Shown: piece after piece, positions 55,438 through 64,000 of the stretch | Position numbering within the stretch: position 1 is the first letter of the stretch | Layout of the letters: each line of letters begins with the position of its first letter | Assembly: GCA_913061145.1 (NCBI GenBank) | Contig: CAJXUQ010000008.1 | Coordinates: 62,001 to 126,000 of the forward strand | Source of the DNA: an uncultured Haliea sp. | Lineage (GTDB): Bacteria > Pseudomonadota > Gammaproteobacteria > Pseudomonadales > Halieaceae | Length of the DNA stretch: 64,000 nucleotides | Reading direction: 5' to 3' | Translations under genes and position numbers: made by a program | The notes under the pieces: generated by a model | Database searches by the model: none | What the model was told of the DNA's origin: nothing | Seen by the model: only the letters and a program-made list of their open reading frames with translations

Positions 55438-55968
55438 TTACAGATACTGGCGCAGTGTCAGGCTGTCCCCGCGCTGGGTAAACTCGATGTGTTTCAGGAA
55501 GCTCATACCGAGCAGCACCTCATCGGTTTGTAGCCCGGGCACAATGCCGGCACGTACATCGGGAAGCCGTATGTCGGCTACCGCCACTTCGTCCAGCGTT
55601 GTGGCGTAGCTGATCGCCGTACCGTTGGCGGTTTGCGTGCGGTAGGCACGCCCACGCTGCAGCCCCAGCCGGTTCGCCAGCGTCTCTGGAATGGCCACGC
55701 CTGTGGCTCCGGTATCCAGCAGGAAGGTAACCGGCTGGCCGTTGATTTCTCCGCTGGTCACGTAGTGGCCGAACCGGTTCCGCTGCAGGGTGACTTCGCG
55801 AACGCCCTCGTCGGTGTAGAGGGTCTCCAGCTGCCGGTTGGGGTTCAACTGTCTGTCCAGCACATCACTGAAATAGAGCACACCCAGCCCCAGCAGCACG
55901 ACCCACGCGAGGGCCTGCATCGCCAAGCCCATGCGTTTCTGTTCACGGATTTCGTGTTCTTCGTTCAT
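55438..55968 (-). CDS. Retropepsin-like aspartic protease (TIGR02281-type), membrane-anchored
   Basis: A 176-residue protein. A single membrane helix near the N-terminus (about 15-35, LAMQALAWVVLLGLGVLYF) is followed by a periplasmic clan-AA aspartic protease domain with the active-site FLLDTGATGVAIP. One Asp per chain means it must act as a dimer. The ATG at 55968 is chosen; the frame continues to 56136 but overlaps the divergent gene. Such proteins are widespread and of unknown substrate. Confidence 0.88.
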   Translation of the reverse strand: MNEEHEIREQKRMGLAMQALAWVVLLGLGVLYFSDVLDRQLNPNRQLETLYTDEGVREVTLQRNRFGHYVTSGEINGQPVTFLLDTGATGVAIPETLANRLGLQRGRAYRTQTANGTAISYATTLDEVAVADIRLPDVRAGIVPGLQTDEVLLGMSFLKHIEFTQRGDSLTLRQYL

Positions 55969-56115
55969 TTGGTCGCTCCAGTGCCCGAAGCGTGCTCCAC
56001 AGAAGGCCCGCATTGTAACGCACTTGGACGGCAACCCTTTATGACAGGGGGATTGACGTTTGCCGCCCCGGCGTGGGCATAATCGGGGCGCTACCCTCAG
56101 AGTGAGATCAACTGC

Positions 56116-57228
56116 ATGCCCTTGCGAGGACTCCACATACTGGCAATGTGCCTTGTGTCTTTACTGTTGAGCGGCTGCAGCGGTGACAAAACGCCGGATT
56201 CGGACGCGGGGGCTCCGGGAGACGAGCTGACAGCCCCCGAAGACTCTGCTGCGGCACGGGCGACCAGCGACGCAGAGGTGCTCGTGTCTGCGTCACTGCA
56301 GGACATGATCGCACTGTTGGAGAAGGAGAGCTGGTGGGGTGAAGCCAAGGCCGATGAGCCATTGGACGTGCCGCGCCTGCTGATTACCGCGATCAGGCCG
56401 AGTTGGCAGGAAGCGTCGAAGAGTATCCCGGTGCAAGACAAGAAGGCCCTGTTCTATCGCCTGATGCTGCCGCAGGTGCTGCACGCCAACCATATGGTGA
56501 TGGAATTTCGCGCCGGGCTGGAGCAAGCACAGCGGGAACTGGCCAGCGAGGGCCGGGTGTCGGAGCAGAGCCTCGCCCTGCTGCGCCGACTGGCACTGCT
56601 GTTGCCCGGTGAGACGGCAGAGCATGTCGCTGCACTGCGGGAGAACACCCCGGAGTTGAAGGACATGATCGGCAGCCTGCTCTACCGTGTTGATGCTGTC
56701 CCTGCAGGTCTTGCGCTGGGGCAGGCGGCCTACGAGAGTGGCTATGGCACCTCGCGTTTCGCGGTGGAGGGCAATTCGCTGTTCGGTCAGTGGACGTATC
56801 AGGGTGACGGCATCAAGGCGAAGGAACACCGCGCCTACAAGGGCGACTACTCCATCAAGGCTTTTGACTGGCCCTTCGACAGCGTGCGTGGCTATTTCAT
56901 CAACCTGATGTCCCACCCCGCCTATGAGGACTTCCGGCAACTGCGCGCTGACATGCGCGCGCGTGGTGAGCCGCTCTCCTCATTGCCGCTGGCCGACGGC
57001 CTGCTGCGCTACTCCGAGCGGGGCCAGGATTATGTGGATTCCCTGAAAGGCATGATCCGCCACAACAAGCTCGATCGCGCTGATAATGCGGTGCTGCGCG
57101 ATGAGCCGGTACGCTTTCTGTTGGGAGCCGAGAGCCCGGAGGCCGCGGCAGACCTGCGTGCAGAAATCGAGGCCATGCGCGCGAACGGCAAGTTGCAGGA
57201 GTTGATCGACAGCATGCGCCTTGAATGA
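56116..57228 (+). CDS. Glucosaminidase-domain lipoprotein, Bax-like
   Basis: A 370-residue lipoprotein (lipobox LLSGC) with a C-terminal glucosaminidase domain that cuts peptidoglycan glycan strands. The catalytic Glu is E207 in QAAYESGYGTSRFA, followed by GNSLFGQWTY and the conserved RAYKGDYSIKAFDWPFDSV. It is anchored outside the cytoplasm, probably in the outer membrane. It diverges from the aspartic protease gene at 55968. The 147 bases downstream, before the hydrolase gene, show only a short CCAGGT repeat. Confidence 0.9.
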   Translation: MPLRGLHILAMCLVSLLLSGCSGDKTPDSDAGAPGDELTAPEDSAAARATSDAEVLVSASLQDMIALLEKESWWGEAKADEPLDVPRLLITAIRPSWQEASKSIPVQDKKALFYRLMLPQVLHANHMVMEFRAGLEQAQRELASEGRVSEQSLALLRRLALLLPGETAEHVAALRENTPELKDMIGSLLYRVDAVPAGLALGQAAYESGYGTSRFAVEGNSLFGQWTYQGDGIKAKEHRAYKGDYSIKAFDWPFDSVRGYFINLMSHPAYEDFRQLRADMRARGEPLSSLPLADGLLRYSERGQDYVDSLKGMIRHNKLDRADNAVLRDEPVRFLLGAESPEAAADLRAEIEAMRANGKLQELIDSMRLE

Positions 57229-57375
57229 AGCAGGGCTTCTGTTCGCTGTTGCCACCGGCACTGGTATCTGCGTCGTCTCGCTCGCCGGCGGCGTGACACC
57301 ATTCGGTGAGACGGCGTTGCACCGGTAAATGCGCTATGCTCTCAGCTCCAGGTCCAGGTCCACGGAGTCGATGTC

Positions 57376-58557
57376 ATGGAAACCGGTAAGGCCCTGCGGG
57401 GCAGCACACACCTGGCGTTTGATGCCGTCGATGGCGTTACACACATTGTCGAAGGCATGTATCGGAACATCGCGGCGGGCGCCTGGCCCCTGGGCAAGTC
57501 CCCGGAGGGGCCGGCACCCGGCATCGCAGGCTTCGTGCATACAGCGATCCGCCAGGTCAGCGGCATCAGCCGAAGCAGCCTGGATCTTGTGCTCAAGCAG
57601 GTTGCGCCGCGACTTGACAGCATCGCGCCACCGGGCCCGCGCAGGGAGGCGATCATCGCCGCGCTGAATGGTGTCTGTGGCGATCACCTGGCGCGCACGG
57701 GCAATCCGCTGGCGATACCGACGCGCCTGCGTGTCGGCCGGGCAGGGCCCAGCGACAACATCCGCAAGCCGGGTGGGCGCCTGCTGATTGCTATCCACGG
57801 CCTGAGCATGAATGATCAGGAATGGACCTCGCAGAACCTGAACCACATCGAGACGCTGGCCAACCAGCATGGTTTCACCCCCGTCTATGTGTCCTACAAC
57901 TCCGGGAAGCACATCTCCGACAATGGCCGGGAGCTGTCCGCGGCGCTCGACGCACTGGTGGCCGGCTGGCCGTTGCCGGTGGAGTCCATCACCCTGATTG
58001 GATTCAGCATGGGGGGGCTGGTTGCCCGCAGCGCCATGCTCCGTGCACAACAGCGGCAGTTGGGCTGGATCAACCAGGTCGACAAGGCTGTCTACATCGG
58101 CACGCCCCATCATGGCGCGGTGCTGGAGCGCGGCGGCTTTTGGCTACAGAAACTGCTGACTTACAGCCCCTATACCGCCCCATTCGCCGTGCTGGGCAGG
58201 ATTCGCAGCGACGGTATTATCGATTTGCGCCACGGCAACCTGCGCGATGAAGACTGGCAACACCACGACGCGGACAGCGACAATGGCGATTATCGCGTTC
58301 CCACGCCACTGGCTGAGGGCATAGAGCACTACGCAATCGCAGCAACCCTGTCAAAAAAACCCGGAGAACGGCTAGGCAGGTTGCTGGGCGATGGCCTTGT
58401 GCATCCCTCAAGTGCCACCGGCAGGCACGCCAACCCGCGACACGATCTCGGGTTGAACCGTGAGAACACACGCATCCTGTACGATCTTGGTCACCTGGGC
58501 ATGTTATGCGACCCGCGCGTTTCGGATCAGCTCGCCAGCTGGCTGGGCAGGGTGTAG
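57376..58557 (+). CDS. Alpha/beta hydrolase (PGAP1/esterase-lipase-like)
   Basis: A 393-residue hydrolase. After an about 110-residue alpha-helical N-terminal region, the fold begins LLIAIHGLSMNDQEW (oxyanion His-Gly). The nucleophile is S211 in GFSMGGLVARSAM. The oxyanion and later GTPHHGAVLERGGF segments fit lipase/esterase or PGAP1-like enzymes, and a late His lies in DLGHLGMLCD. There is no export signal. The substrate is unknown. Confidence 0.85.
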   Translation: METGKALRGSTHLAFDAVDGVTHIVEGMYRNIAAGAWPLGKSPEGPAPGIAGFVHTAIRQVSGISRSSLDLVLKQVAPRLDSIAPPGPRREAIIAALNGVCGDHLARTGNPLAIPTRLRVGRAGPSDNIRKPGGRLLIAIHGLSMNDQEWTSQNLNHIETLANQHGFTPVYVSYNSGKHISDNGRELSAALDALVAGWPLPVESITLIGFSMGGLVARSAMLRAQQRQLGWINQVDKAVYIGTPHHGAVLERGGFWLQKLLTYSPYTAPFAVLGRIRSDGIIDLRHGNLRDEDWQHHDADSDNGDYRVPTPLAEGIEHYAIAATLSKKPGERLGRLLGDGLVHPSSATGRHANPRHDLGLNRENTRILYDLGHLGMLCDPRVSDQLASWLGRV

Positions 58558-58580
58558 GGGGTATTGGCGGACCTGGCTGC

Positions 58581-59105
58581 CTAATCCGGCTGGTGGGGCG
58601 GGTCGATGTCCGGCGCCGGCGGCGCCGCACTGTTCTCTCGCTGCAGCGTTGCCAGCCTCGCCTGCAGGAGGCTAGCGTGCTCGCGCTCCTCCGCCGCAAA
58701 CTCCGCGGCGTATTTCACGATCTCCGGGTCTGTTGAGCGGGCCGCAACGTCGGCGTAAAAATCCGCCGCTGCGGTTTCCTGCCTGATCATCAGGCCCAGT
58801 GCCGTCTCCGGCTGCATTTCGTAGCGCAGGTCGGCATAGGCGCCGGTCTCCGGCGGCTCTTCGTCGGGCCAGGCGAACTCCCAGGGCTTGAGACGCGGCA
58901 GGTCCTGGCTGGCACAGATGGCGGCGACCTCTTGCGCGTGCAGGTCACTGTAGGTGGCCAACTCGTCGAACAGTGCTGCCAGGGCCTGCTGCCGGTGGTG
59001 ACGCATCGTGTCGGCAAATTCGCGCAAACGCTCGGCAGATTCCTGTTCCAGTTCCAGGCTGTGGGCGAGGAACAGGGACAAATCCGTGATCAGATCGTTA
59101 TTCAC
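58581..59105 (-). CDS. Ferritin-like (rubrerythrin-type) protein coupled to 2-oxoacid oxidoreductase
   Basis: A 174-residue four-helix protein. Candidate diiron ligands are spread over the helices: LEQESAERLRE, FDELATYSDLHAQEV, QETAAADFYADV and AAEEREHASLL. This is the pattern of the ferritin-like superfamily; there is no rubredoxin domain. GTG at 59105 overlaps the stop of the beta-subunit gene by four bases, so it is translationally coupled to it. A protective role for the oxygen-sensitive Fe-S enzyme, such as peroxide or iron handling, is inference. Confidence 0.8.
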   Translation of the reverse strand: MNNDLITDLSLFLAHSLELEQESAERLREFADTMRHHRQQALAALFDELATYSDLHAQEVAAICASQDLPRLKPWEFAWPDEEPPETGAYADLRYEMQPETALGLMIRQETAAADFYADVAARSTDPEIVKYAAEFAAEEREHASLLQARLATLQRENSAAPPAPDIDPPHQPD

Positions 59106-59914
59106 AGTGCAAACCCCGCTCGTGGATCTTCCCCCCCGCCAGCCTGTGGATGCATCCGCGGCCATACGGGCCGCGGATTGCGGTACAGAATACCCTTGCC
59201 GAAACCGTCGTCCGCGTGAATCAGCGCTGCAGCCTCCGCGGCGGTTGCAGGCGTGCCCTCCACAGGGTGCACGCGCTGTTTCCAGGCAGTTTGCTCTGGT
59301 ACAAAGGTCACGCACTGGCTGAGCACGTGAATGAAGGCAAAGCCGGGAAAGGCCATGGCCTCAAAGATAAGCTGTGCCAGGCCGTTGGGATCCCCGCTGT
59401 AGCCACGGGCGATAAAGCCGGCACCGCTGGCCAGGGCGATGGCGCAGGGCTGGAAGGCGCGCATCTCGGTGCCGTGAGGGGTCAGTTTGCCATCCAGCCA
59501 GGATTCCGGACTGGTGGGAGATGCCTGCCCCTTGGTCATGCCGTAGACCTCGTTGTCCATTGCAATGTAGACAATATTCACGTTGCGGCGGCAGGCGTGG
59601 AGGAAGTGGTTGCCGCCAATCGAAAAGCCGTCGCCATCGCCGCCCACTGCGACTACCTCGAGATCGGGGCGCGCCACTTTCAGGCCGGCGGCCAGGGGTA
59701 GTGCCCGCCCGTGCACACCGTGGAAACCGTAGCTGCTGACGTAGGCGGGCAGGCGCGAGGAGCAGCCAATGCCGGAGACGATCGCCGTATTGTGGCTGGC
59801 AACCTCGCGCGCAGCCATGGCCTTGGTGATTGCGTTGAGCACACTGTAGTGGCCACAACCCGGGCACCAGATAGGCTTGATCCCGGATTTGTAGTCTCTC
59901 GCTTTAAGTGGCAT
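59102..59914 (-). CDS. 2-oxoacid:ferredoxin oxidoreductase, beta subunit
   Basis: A 270-residue thiamine-diphosphate subunit. WCPGCGHY (C17, C20) provides part of the cysteine set for a [4Fe-4S] cluster, with further Cys in GIGCSSR and SQCVTF. The TPP/Mg segment is GDGDGFSIGGNHFLHA. The subunit oxidatively decarboxylates a 2-oxoacid to the acyl-CoA with ferredoxin as acceptor; 2-oxoglutarate or pyruvate are candidates. The ATG at 59914 overlaps the alpha-subunit gene by 11 bases, and the ferritin-like gene overlaps its end. Confidence 0.92.
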   Translation of the reverse strand: MPLKARDYKSGIKPIWCPGCGHYSVLNAITKAMAAREVASHNTAIVSGIGCSSRLPAYVSSYGFHGVHGRALPLAAGLKVARPDLEVVAVGGDGDGFSIGGNHFLHACRRNVNIVYIAMDNEVYGMTKGQASPTSPESWLDGKLTPHGTEMRAFQPCAIALASGAGFIARGYSGDPNGLAQLIFEAMAFPGFAFIHVLSQCVTFVPEQTAWKQRVHPVEGTPATAAEAAALIHADDGFGKGILYRNPRPVWPRMHPQAGGGEDPRAGFAL

Positions 59915-61628
59915 TGGCCGCCTCCAGTGCTGTGTAGATGTCCCGGGGTTGGATCGCTGCGGGCCCGGGCAGCGCCAGGCTCTCGAAGGCGAGTTGCGGC
60001 AGCAGGGAGCGCAGGTAGTGCCAAAGCTGTGCCCCATGGTTGTGCTCTACCACCAGAAGTCGGGTGCCGGACGCAAGCAGGGTTGCCAGCTGTTTCGTGG
60101 GCAGCGGCGCCAGCAGGCGCAGACTGAGCACCGCGACCTCGCGCCCAGCGGCTGCCATGGCCGCCTGCGCCTCCAGCGCGGTGGCGGTGACCGACCCCAT
60201 ACAAAGGATCACGGGGCGCTGGTCCACCTGGCCGACGAGTTCGGCCCAGTGCCCACCGAAGTCCCAGTCGGCGAGCTTGCGCCAGCGTTTATCCAGCTGC
60301 ATGCGGTGGTCCCGGGCACGCGGTGACGGGATGGCATTCTCGCCGTGTTCGAGTCCATCGGCGGTATACATGTGGCCCGGCTCACCGGGCAGGGCCAGCG
60401 GCGACACACCCGAATCCGTGTCGCGATAGCGCAAGTAGGGTTCTGCCTCTTGCGAGCTGTTGACGGCGGCCCGTGGGCAGTCGCTCCCGGGCGCATCAAT
60501 CACCTGAATGGACTGGCCAAGGGACTGGTCGCTGAGCACGATCACCAGGGTTTGCAGGCGGGTTGCCAGATGCACCGCCCACGCGGCGGTGAAGTGGCAG
60601 TCGGCGATCGACTGTGCCGCCAGCACAATATGCGGTGCGTCACCGTGCATGCCGTAGAGCGCCAGGTTCAGGTCGCTTTGTTCGCTCTTGGTGGGAATAC
60701 CCGTGGAGGGGCCGCCGCGCATGACATCGACCACCACTGCCGCGGTCTCGCTGGCGACTGCGAGTCCCATGGCCTCGCTCATCAGCGCCATTCCGGGGCC
60801 AGAGGTGGCGGTCATGGCCGGCACGCCACCAAACCCTGCGCCAATCACCATGTTGATGGCCGCGAGTTCATCTTCGGCCTGCACCAGGTGGCCGCCGTAG
60901 TGATCGATATGGTGGGCCAGCCACTCCAGCAGGTCGGACGCGGGTGTGATGGGATAGGCCGCGACAAAACGTACCCCGGCCTCAAGCGCGCCCAGCGCCG
61001 CCATCTGGTTGCCGCTGGCTAGCCAGCGTTGGGGCTGCCCGGGGGCAGTCGCCGCGGGCACCGGTAATGTGGCGAGGAGTTCCCGTAACGGATCCGGCAG
61101 TGCCTGGGCAAACCCGGCCTGCAGTGCCCGGCAGGCGGCATCCAGCACTGCATCGTCGTGTTTTTCGAGGCGCGCGCGCAGCAGCGTCTCCGCCGCGGCG
61201 CATGTGCAACCCAGGCCGCTGGCGAGCATCCCGAAAAACACCATGTTCAGCCACCCCGAGTCCGCGGCGGCAGCAATCCCTGGGGCGTCAACAGTCAGGA
61301 GATTGTCGGGGGTGACCCCGGGTGGAGGGACGTCGGTGCCGGTATGCAGGACCAGGGTGCTGGCGCTGATCGGCACTTCATCGGCAAAGCGTGCAAAGTT
61401 CTGCCAGTCCAACGCAACCAGCAGGTCAATCGTAGCCGGTATCGTCGATACCGGCGCGTCGCCCAGGCGCAAGATTGCGGCTGATTCGCCACCGCGGATC
61501 TGTGGGCTGAAGGTCTTTTTCAGCATGCCGTAGCCGCCGACCTCCGCGAACAGACGCAGGAGCAGTTCACCGGTCGAGATTGCGCCAGCGCCGCCACTGC
61601 CGCTGATCGCCAGGGTGAGAGTCGTCAT
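59904..61628 (-). CDS. 2-oxoacid:acceptor oxidoreductase, alpha subunit with fused gamma domain
   Basis: A 574-residue subunit. The N-terminal about 190 residues are the gamma domain (SGSGGAGAISTGELLLRL, FSPQIRGGESAAILRL). The alpha/pyrimidine domain follows (GNQMAALGALEAGVRFVAAYPITPASD, TSGPGMALMSEAMGLAV, RGGPSTGIPTKSEQSDL). It pairs with the beta subunit to form the complex. This two-subunit form is common in aerobic proteobacteria as 2-oxoglutarate oxidoreductase (KorAB), but the substrate is not proven. It lies 150 bases downstream of ppsA on the same strand; no hairpin is seen in that gap. Confidence 0.92.
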   Translation of the reverse strand: MTTLTLAISGSGGAGAISTGELLLRLFAEVGGYGMLKKTFSPQIRGGESAAILRLGDAPVSTIPATIDLLVALDWQNFARFADEVPISASTLVLHTGTDVPPPGVTPDNLLTVDAPGIAAAADSGWLNMVFFGMLASGLGCTCAAAETLLRARLEKHDDAVLDAACRALQAGFAQALPDPLRELLATLPVPAATAPGQPQRWLASGNQMAALGALEAGVRFVAAYPITPASDLLEWLAHHIDHYGGHLVQAEDELAAINMVIGAGFGGVPAMTATSGPGMALMSEAMGLAVASETAAVVVDVMRGGPSTGIPTKSEQSDLNLALYGMHGDAPHIVLAAQSIADCHFTAAWAVHLATRLQTLVIVLSDQSLGQSIQVIDAPGSDCPRAAVNSSQEAEPYLRYRDTDSGVSPLALPGEPGHMYTADGLEHGENAIPSPRARDHRMQLDKRWRKLADWDFGGHWAELVGQVDQRPVILCMGSVTATALEAQAAMAAAGREVAVLSLRLLAPLPTKQLATLLASGTRLLVVEHNHGAQLWHYLRSLLPQLAFESLALPGPAAIQPRDIYTALEAANAT

Positions 61629-61778
61629 AATCGCTGCGTTCCAGAGTCATCGGGTTGTCGTGTCATTCGGGTCACGCTTAAGTTGGCCCTGAAGGGGCTA
61701 GTTCCACAGTCGCCTGCATGCCGAAGGCTCGTCGAATCCTTGTTGTGGGGCAACACGCTGCACGAACTGGTCGACCGT

Positions 61779-64000
61779 CTAATCGGAGCAATGGCGGGGA
61801 GGCGCACTGCTGCCGCGGGTCGAGCCTGATTCCACGTCCAGAACCAGCTGTGTCATTTTCAGAATACTGTCGGGATTCAGCGCGATGGATTCAATGTCCT
61901 GCTCTACGAGCCAGCGAGTTATCTCGGGAAAATCAGACGGCGCCTGCCCACAGATACCGATGTATTTCCCCGCCTTCTTGCAGGCCCGAATAGCCATCCC
62001 CATAAGTGCGGCAACGGCGTCGTTGCGCTCATCGAACTCCGTCAGGAGTTCTGAATCCCGGTCTACCCCGAGTGTGAGTTGTGTCAGGTCATTTGAGCCA
62101 ATCGAAAAGCCATCGCAATGCTCCAGAAAGCGCTCTGCCAGCAATGCATTGGCCGGGATTTCGCACATGAGATGAATACGCAGGCCATTCTCTCCCCGGC
62201 GCAGACCTTGTCCCGCCATCAGTTCCATGACCTTGATTTCCTCTTCCACGCTGCGGACGAAGGGAATCATCAACTCCAGGTTGGCAAGCCCCATGACGTC
62301 GCGGACTCGCTTTACCGCATCGCACTCCATGGCGAAGCAGTCCGCGAAGCGTGGTGAGTGGTAACGGGATGCCCCCCTGAAGCCGAGCATCGGGTTGTCC
62401 TCCCGTGGCTCGTAGTCCACACCACCAAGCAACTGCGCATATTCATTGGACTTGAAGTCGCTCATGCGCACGATCACTGGCTTCGGGTAAAAGGCAGCCG
62501 CGATAGTGCCTATTCCTTCGGCGAGACGACCGACATAGAACTCCCGGGGACTGCCGTAGCCTGTGATCCGTTCGCGTATCTCTGACTGTAGCGACGGCTC
62601 AAGCTTGTCGATATCCAGCAGGGCCTGGGGGTGCACGCCGATGTGATCGTTGATGATGAACTCGATTCGGACCAGGCCGACACCATCATTCGGCAGCCGA
62701 CTGAACTCGAGGGCACGTCCGGGGTTGCCAACGATCATCATGATTTTTGTGCGTGGGCGTATACCCGCCTCAAGATTGAACTCCACAGTCTCGAAGGATA
62801 GACGTCCGTCATAGACCTTCCCCGTTTCGCCCTCGGCACAGCACACCGTTACCGCCTGCCCGTCGCTCAGTCGATCCGTTGCATCGACAGTTCCGACGAT
62901 GGCAGGAATACCCAGTTCACGGGCAATGATAGCCGCGTGGCAGACGCGCCCGCCGCGATTGGTGACAATCGCGCTGGCACGTTTCATGATGGGCTCCCAG
63001 TCAGGGTCGGTCATGTCAGTCACGAGTACATCGCCGTCCTCGATATCGGCCATGTGCGAGGCATCGAGTATCGTTTTCACCGTGCCGCTGCCAATGCGCG
63101 CGCCCACGCTTTTGCCGGTGAGCAAGACCTTGCCCTTTTCCGTCAGGCGGTAGCTCAGCTGTTTGCTGGCGTCCAGGTTTGAGTGCACAGTCTCCGGGCG
63201 AGCCTGAACAATGAACAGTTCGCCACTCCGGCCATCTTTGGCCCACTCAATATCCATGGGTCTCCCGTAGTGGTGTTCGATGCTGATTGCCAGGTGGGCC
63301 AGCTGCAGCACTTCGTCGTCGGTGATCGCAAAGCGCTCGCGATCCTCACGACGCACCTCGACGTTGCGGGTAGCCACGCCGGTAACGTCGTCTTTGCTGT
63401 ACACCATCTTCAGGGCCTTCGAACCCAGCTGCCTGCGAATGATGGGCCGAAAGCCGTCCGCCAGTGTGTTCTTGTAAACCAGGAATTCATCAGGCGTAAC
63501 CGCCCCCTGGACCACGTTTTCACCGAGGCCGTATGCGGCGGTAACCATGACCACGTCGGTAAAGCCACTCTCCGTATCGATGCTGAACATGACGCCGGAT
63601 GAGGCAAGGTCGGAACGCACCATGTTCTGTACACCGACGGACAGTGCCACTGCCATGTGGTCGAAGCCCTTGTGCACGCGGTAGGCGATGGCGCGGTCTG
63701 TGAACAGTGACGCGAGCACCCGTTTGCAGCTGCGCTGCAGGTGCTCTTCGCCCTGTATGTTGAGGTAGGTCTCCTGTTGCCCCGCAAATGAGGCGTCAGG
63801 CATGTCCTCGGCAGTTGCGGATGACCGTACGGCGACCTCGGGGTCCATGCCGCCGTTTTTCTGTCTCAGGATGTCGTAGGCGGCGTTGATCTCTGCGGCG
63901 ATTTCAGGAGGCATTTCACCATCGACAATCCAGCCGCGGATGCTGGCACCCACAGTGGCCAGCGCGCGGACATCCGCGATATCCAGCTGGGCCAGCGCCT
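61779..64000 (-). CDS. ppsA: Phosphoenolpyruvate synthase, N-terminus cut by window edge
   Basis: About 740 codons of an expected ~790-800 are present; the start lies beyond the right edge. The enzyme makes PEP from pyruvate and ATP, needed for gluconeogenesis. The N-terminal ATP-binding part has VRSSATAEDMPDASFAGQQE. The phosphohistidine domain has NRGGRVCHAAIIARELGIPA with the catalytic His. The C-terminal PEP barrel has FSIGSNDLTQLTLGVDRDS and GICGQAPSDFPEI. An internal GTG at 63953 is not the start: the frame stays open and family-like to the edge. Confidence 0.95.
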   Translation of the reverse strand, partial: ALAQLDIADVRALATVGASIRGWIVDGEMPPEIAAEINAAYDILRQKNGGMDPEVAVRSSATAEDMPDASFAGQQETYLNIQGEEHLQRSCKRVLASLFTDRAIAYRVHKGFDHMAVALSVGVQNMVRSDLASSGVMFSIDTESGFTDVVMVTAAYGLGENVVQGAVTPDEFLVYKNTLADGFRPIIRRQLGSKALKMVYSKDDVTGVATRNVEVRREDRERFAITDDEVLQLAHLAISIEHHYGRPMDIEWAKDGRSGELFIVQARPETVHSNLDASKQLSYRLTEKGKVLLTGKSVGARIGSGTVKTILDASHMADIEDGDVLVTDMTDPDWEPIMKRASAIVTNRGGRVCHAAIIARELGIPAIVGTVDATDRLSDGQAVTVCCAEGETGKVYDGRLSFETVEFNLEAGIRPRTKIMMIVGNPGRALEFSRLPNDGVGLVRIEFIINDHIGVHPQALLDIDKLEPSLQSEIRERITGYGSPREFYVGRLAEGIGTIAAAFYPKPVIVRMSDFKSNEYAQLLGGVDYEPREDNPMLGFRGASRYHSPRFADCFAMECDAVKRVRDVMGLANLELMIPFVRSVEEEIKVMELMAGQGLRRGENGLRIHLMCEIPANALLAERFLEHCDGFSIGSNDLTQLTLGVDRDSELLTEFDERNDAVAALMGMAIRACKKAGKYIGICGQAPSDFPEITRWLVEQDIESIALNPDSILKMTQLVLDVESGSTRGSSAPPRHCSD

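Overview
The window is about 64 kb of GC-rich (roughly 60-65% by eye) chromosomal DNA, almost fully packed with bacterial genes on both strands. It holds outer-membrane lipoproteins, TonB-dependent receptors, a Bfr/Bfd pair with a Fur-like site, a Yej-type peptide ABC transporter, a PhoX-type Tat phosphatase and a CHASE/GAF/PAS/GGDEF/EAL protein. Two photolyases and an acyl-CoA dehydrogenase/LLM catabolic cluster are also present. Together these suggest a free-living aerobic, probably marine gammaproteobacterium, perhaps near Halieaceae/OM60-NOR5. That placement is an inference from gene content only. I see no tRNA, rRNA, CRISPR array, insertion sequence or phage gene. Two genes are cut by the window edges: nagA on the left and ppsA on the right.

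Left third (1-24.1 kb). A partial nagA diverges from a penicillin-acylase-family lipoprotein. Next come an Fe-S (PhrB-type) photolyase, a tiny DUF2256 zinc-finger-like protein and a DASH-type photolyase, with overlapping 3' ends. A same-strand run follows: Old Yellow Enzyme, RimK-like ATP-grasp ligase, 2-oxoglutarate/Fe(II) dioxygenase and NADP-glutamate dehydrogenase. The last three share a glutamate/2-oxoglutarate theme. A four-gene oligopeptide ABC operon on the minus strand diverges from an M1 aminopeptidase lipoprotein, which suggests a peptide scavenging unit feeding amino acids towards the dehydrogenase. A PhoX-like phosphatase and a large TonB-dependent receptor, each with its own terminator, close this part.

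Middle (24.1-41.1 kb). A 1095-residue cyclic-di-GMP enzyme, a CaCA antiporter and a SlyD-like isomerase precede a fused beta-helix/di-heme cytochrome lipoprotein. Then comes an iron block: bacterioferritin diverges from bacterioferritin-associated ferredoxin, which leads into a siderophore-type receptor and an outer-membrane beta-barrel-like protein. A Fur-like site overlaps the ferredoxin promoter. The block ends with a retinol-dehydrogenase-like SDR, a CPA-type cation/proton antiporter with a Rossmann tail, and a large DUF6351-like secreted lipoprotein.

Right third (41.1-64 kb). An acyltransferase precedes a compact catabolic operon of two acyl-CoA dehydrogenases, an enoyl-CoA hydratase, a TetR regulator and a luciferase-like oxidoreductase, with a convergent SDR. 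Its make-up resembles sterol or isoprenoid side-chain degradation modules. An acetate kinase-phosphoketolase operon diverges from an SDR/P-type ATPase/DUF2165 run. A retropepsin-like protease, a Bax-like glucosaminidase and an alpha/beta hydrolase follow. The end holds a 2-oxoacid:ferredoxin oxidoreductase (alpha, beta) translationally coupled to a ferritin-like protein, and the bulk of phosphoenolpyruvate synthase.
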